Positions 62,471 to 64,000 of a DNA stretch of 64,000 nucleotides are shown piece after piece. Below the pieces are notes generated by a model. The model worked only from the letters and a program-made list of their open reading frames with translations, searched no databases and was not told where the DNA came from. Within the stretch, counting starts at the first letter, position 1. The number at the start of each line of letters is the position of its first letter. The stretch covers positions 109,198 through 173,197 of the forward strand of contig NW_019775514.1 in the NCBI RefSeq assembly GCF_001039355.2, read 5' to 3'. The stretch is from Lingula anatina (taxonomy: Eukaryota > Brachiopoda > Lingulata > Lingulida > Lingulidae). The position numbers were made by a program, and so were the translations under genes.

Positions 62471-62943
62471 AACTCAAGGAGATTGCATTGGGGAGAACGT
62501 CCAGCGAGTCCTGCCATGGTCTGTCTACGAGGTGGCTGCATCAGGGGAAGCGGCCAGCGAGTCTTGCCATGGTCTGTCTACGAGGTGGCTGCATCGGGGG
62601 AAGAGTCCAAGGCATATGGTGTTTCACTGAGAAGGAGAATCCTTAAAGGTATTGTGTCATTGGGAGGGGGGGGAAAGTATAGAAAACTCATTAATCCATT
62701 TTACTTTGTTTACAGAACTCGAGGTGGTTGCATTGGGGAGAACGTCCAGCGAGTCCTGCCATGGTCTGTCTACGAGGTGGCTGCATCAGGGAAGCGTCCA
62801 CTGAGTCCTGCCATGGTCTCTCTACGAGGTGGCTCCATTGAGGAAGCGTTCAGGGAGTCCTGCCCTGGTCTGTCTACGAGGTGGCTGCAATGGGGTAGCA
62901 TCCCAGGCATATGGTGTTTCACGGAGATGGAAAACCCATATAG
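62471..62943 (+). repeat. 52-bp repeat units interrupted by the second intron-like spacer
   Basis: About seven diverged units of GTCCAGCGAGTCCTGCCATG / GTCTGTCTACGAGGTGGCTG / CATTGGGGAAGC, broken at 62649-62715 by the spacer. It ends at ATATAG|GTAAGCC. Confidence 0.75.
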
Positions 62944-63149
62944 GTAAGCCTGACTGCAGAGTGCTAACATAGGTAGGAAAAAGTCATTAATCCGTTTCTA
63001 TTTCTGTTAACAGAAAACCCTTAAGTGTAAGCCTGGCTGCAGAGTGCTGCCATAAGTAGAAAAGTCATTAATCCATTTTTTTCTGTTAAAAGACATATGT
63101 TGGAAAAATCAATAATCCGTTTTTTTCTTTCTGTTAACAGAACTAGATT

Positions 63150-63320
63150 ATGGCTATTATCGACAAAGCTCCCATTGACAACTGCAAGGAAAAGAGGGCC
63201 TCATCTACATTTAGATCAACCCTTAGTTCCAGCAAGTCCTGCCATGGTCTGTCTACGAGGTGGTTCCATTGGGGAAGCGTCCCAGGATTATGTTGTTTCA
63301 CCGAGATGGAAAACCCTTAA
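63150..63320 (+). CDS. Module ORF 2 (MAIIDKAPIDNCKEKR...), 56 codons
   Basis: Same layout as module 1: TTTCTGTTAACAG|AACTAGATT, then MAIIDKAPIDNCKEKRASST, one repeat unit (KSCHGLSTRWFHWGS) and a stop after FTEMENP. Confidence 0.3.
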   Translation: MAIIDKAPIDNCKEKRASSTFRSTLSSSKSCHGLSTRWFHWGSVPGLCCFTEMENP

Positions 63321-63520
63321 GGGTAAGCCTTACTGTATCTTCATATGTAGGAAAAGTCATTAATCCGTTTTTATTTTAAACATAAACCCTAGGGTAAGCC
63401 TGAATGCAGAGTGCTGACATATGTATGAAAAGTCATTAATCCATTTTTTTTATTTCTGTTAACAGATAAATGTAGGAAAAGTCATTAATCTGTATTTCTT
63501 TCTGTTAACAGAACTCGATT

Positions 63521-63643
63521 ATGGCGATTCTCGGTGGAGCTCCCACTGACAACTGCAAGGAAAAGAGACCCACATCTACACTTCAGCTACTTCCATCAAT
63601 CCTTAGTGCCAGCGAGTCCTGCCATGGTCTGTATACGAGGTAA
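63521..63643 (+). CDS. Module ORF 3 (MAILGGAPTDNCKEKR...), 40 codons
   Basis: Same acceptor-like lead and start (MAILGGAPTDNCKEKRPTST). It stops early where its repeat unit has TAA (CGAGG|TAA at 63641) in place of TGG. Confidence 0.3.
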   Translation: MAILGGAPTDNCKEKRPTSTLQLLPSILSASESCHGLYTR

Positions 63644-64000
63644 CTGCATGATGGAAGCGTCTAGTGAGTCTTGCCATGGTCTTTCTACAAGGTGTTTGCA
63701 ATGGGGAAGTGTTCAGCCAGTCTTGCCATGGTCTGTCTACGAGGTGGCTGCATTGAGGAAGCGTCCAGCGAGTTCTGCCATGGTCTGTCTATGAGATGCC
63801 TGCATTGGGGAAGTGTCCAGCGAGTCCTGCTAGTTTTCTACGAGGTGGCTGCAATGGGGAAGTGTCCAGCGAGTCCAGCCATGGTCTGTCTACGAGGTGC
63901 CTGCATTGGAGAAGTGTCCAGCGAGTCCTGCCATGGTCTGTCTACGAGATGGCTGCATTGGAGAAGTGTCCAGCGAGTCCTGCCATGGTCTGTCTACGAG
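63606..64000 (+). repeat. 52-bp minisatellite array, continues beyond the window
   Basis: Units begin at 63606, 63659, 63711, 63763, 63815 (49 bp, small deletion), 63864, 63916 and 63968. The consensus has no stop in any forward frame, and 52 is not a multiple of 3, so successive units are read in rotating frames. Confidence 0.92.

Overview
The window is draft sequence from an animal nuclear genome. It is AT-rich, intron-rich and full of microsatellites and short inverted-repeat elements, and it contains one run of Ns. The best-supported gene is a single LIM-homeobox gene of the Lhx3/Lhx4 class, complete in five coding exons on the + strand. One gene that equally resembles vertebrate LHX3 and LHX4 points to a non-vertebrate. 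Together with the secreted LamG-PAN family, I infer a marine invertebrate deuterostome (hemichordate or amphioxus-like). The species is inference, not something I can read directly.

Layout: 1-3627 is the Lhx3/4 upstream region, with one hAT-like MITE. 3628-24963 is Lhx3/4, with a 16.4 kb first intron that holds the assembly gap (9707-10042), simple repeats, retroelement tails and possible regulatory or coding-like islands. 24964-32476 is the Lhx3/4 3' flank with no confident gene. 32477-57432 is a head-to-tail array of six minus-strand genes (called A to F here). Each has the same four-exon plan: signal peptide exon, 111-bp exon, a LamG exon of about 552-558 bp, and a 278-bp PAN/apple exon, with all introns in phase 1. 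57433-61777 is repeat-bearing intergenic DNA. 61778-64000 is a TATA-led region that runs into a 52-bp minisatellite and splice-like modules and continues off the window.

The six array genes should encode secreted two-domain proteins (LamG/concanavalin-like fold plus apple/PAN module) of about 330-355 residues. A, B, D and F are intact as read. C has lost the splice acceptor of its LamG exon, but its intron is open in frame. D has lost the same acceptor and has a substitute 27 nt upstream. E carries a lost splice donor and a 1-bp frameshift and looks like a pseudogene. C/D and E/F are sister duplicates. F's first intron holds a 1.4-kb transposon flanked by TA, and the empty site is preserved in E. 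The array therefore records gene duplication, splice-site turnover, transposon entry and gene death side by side. Its function cannot be told from sequence; recognition of glycans or microbes, or a mucus/matrix role, are guesses.
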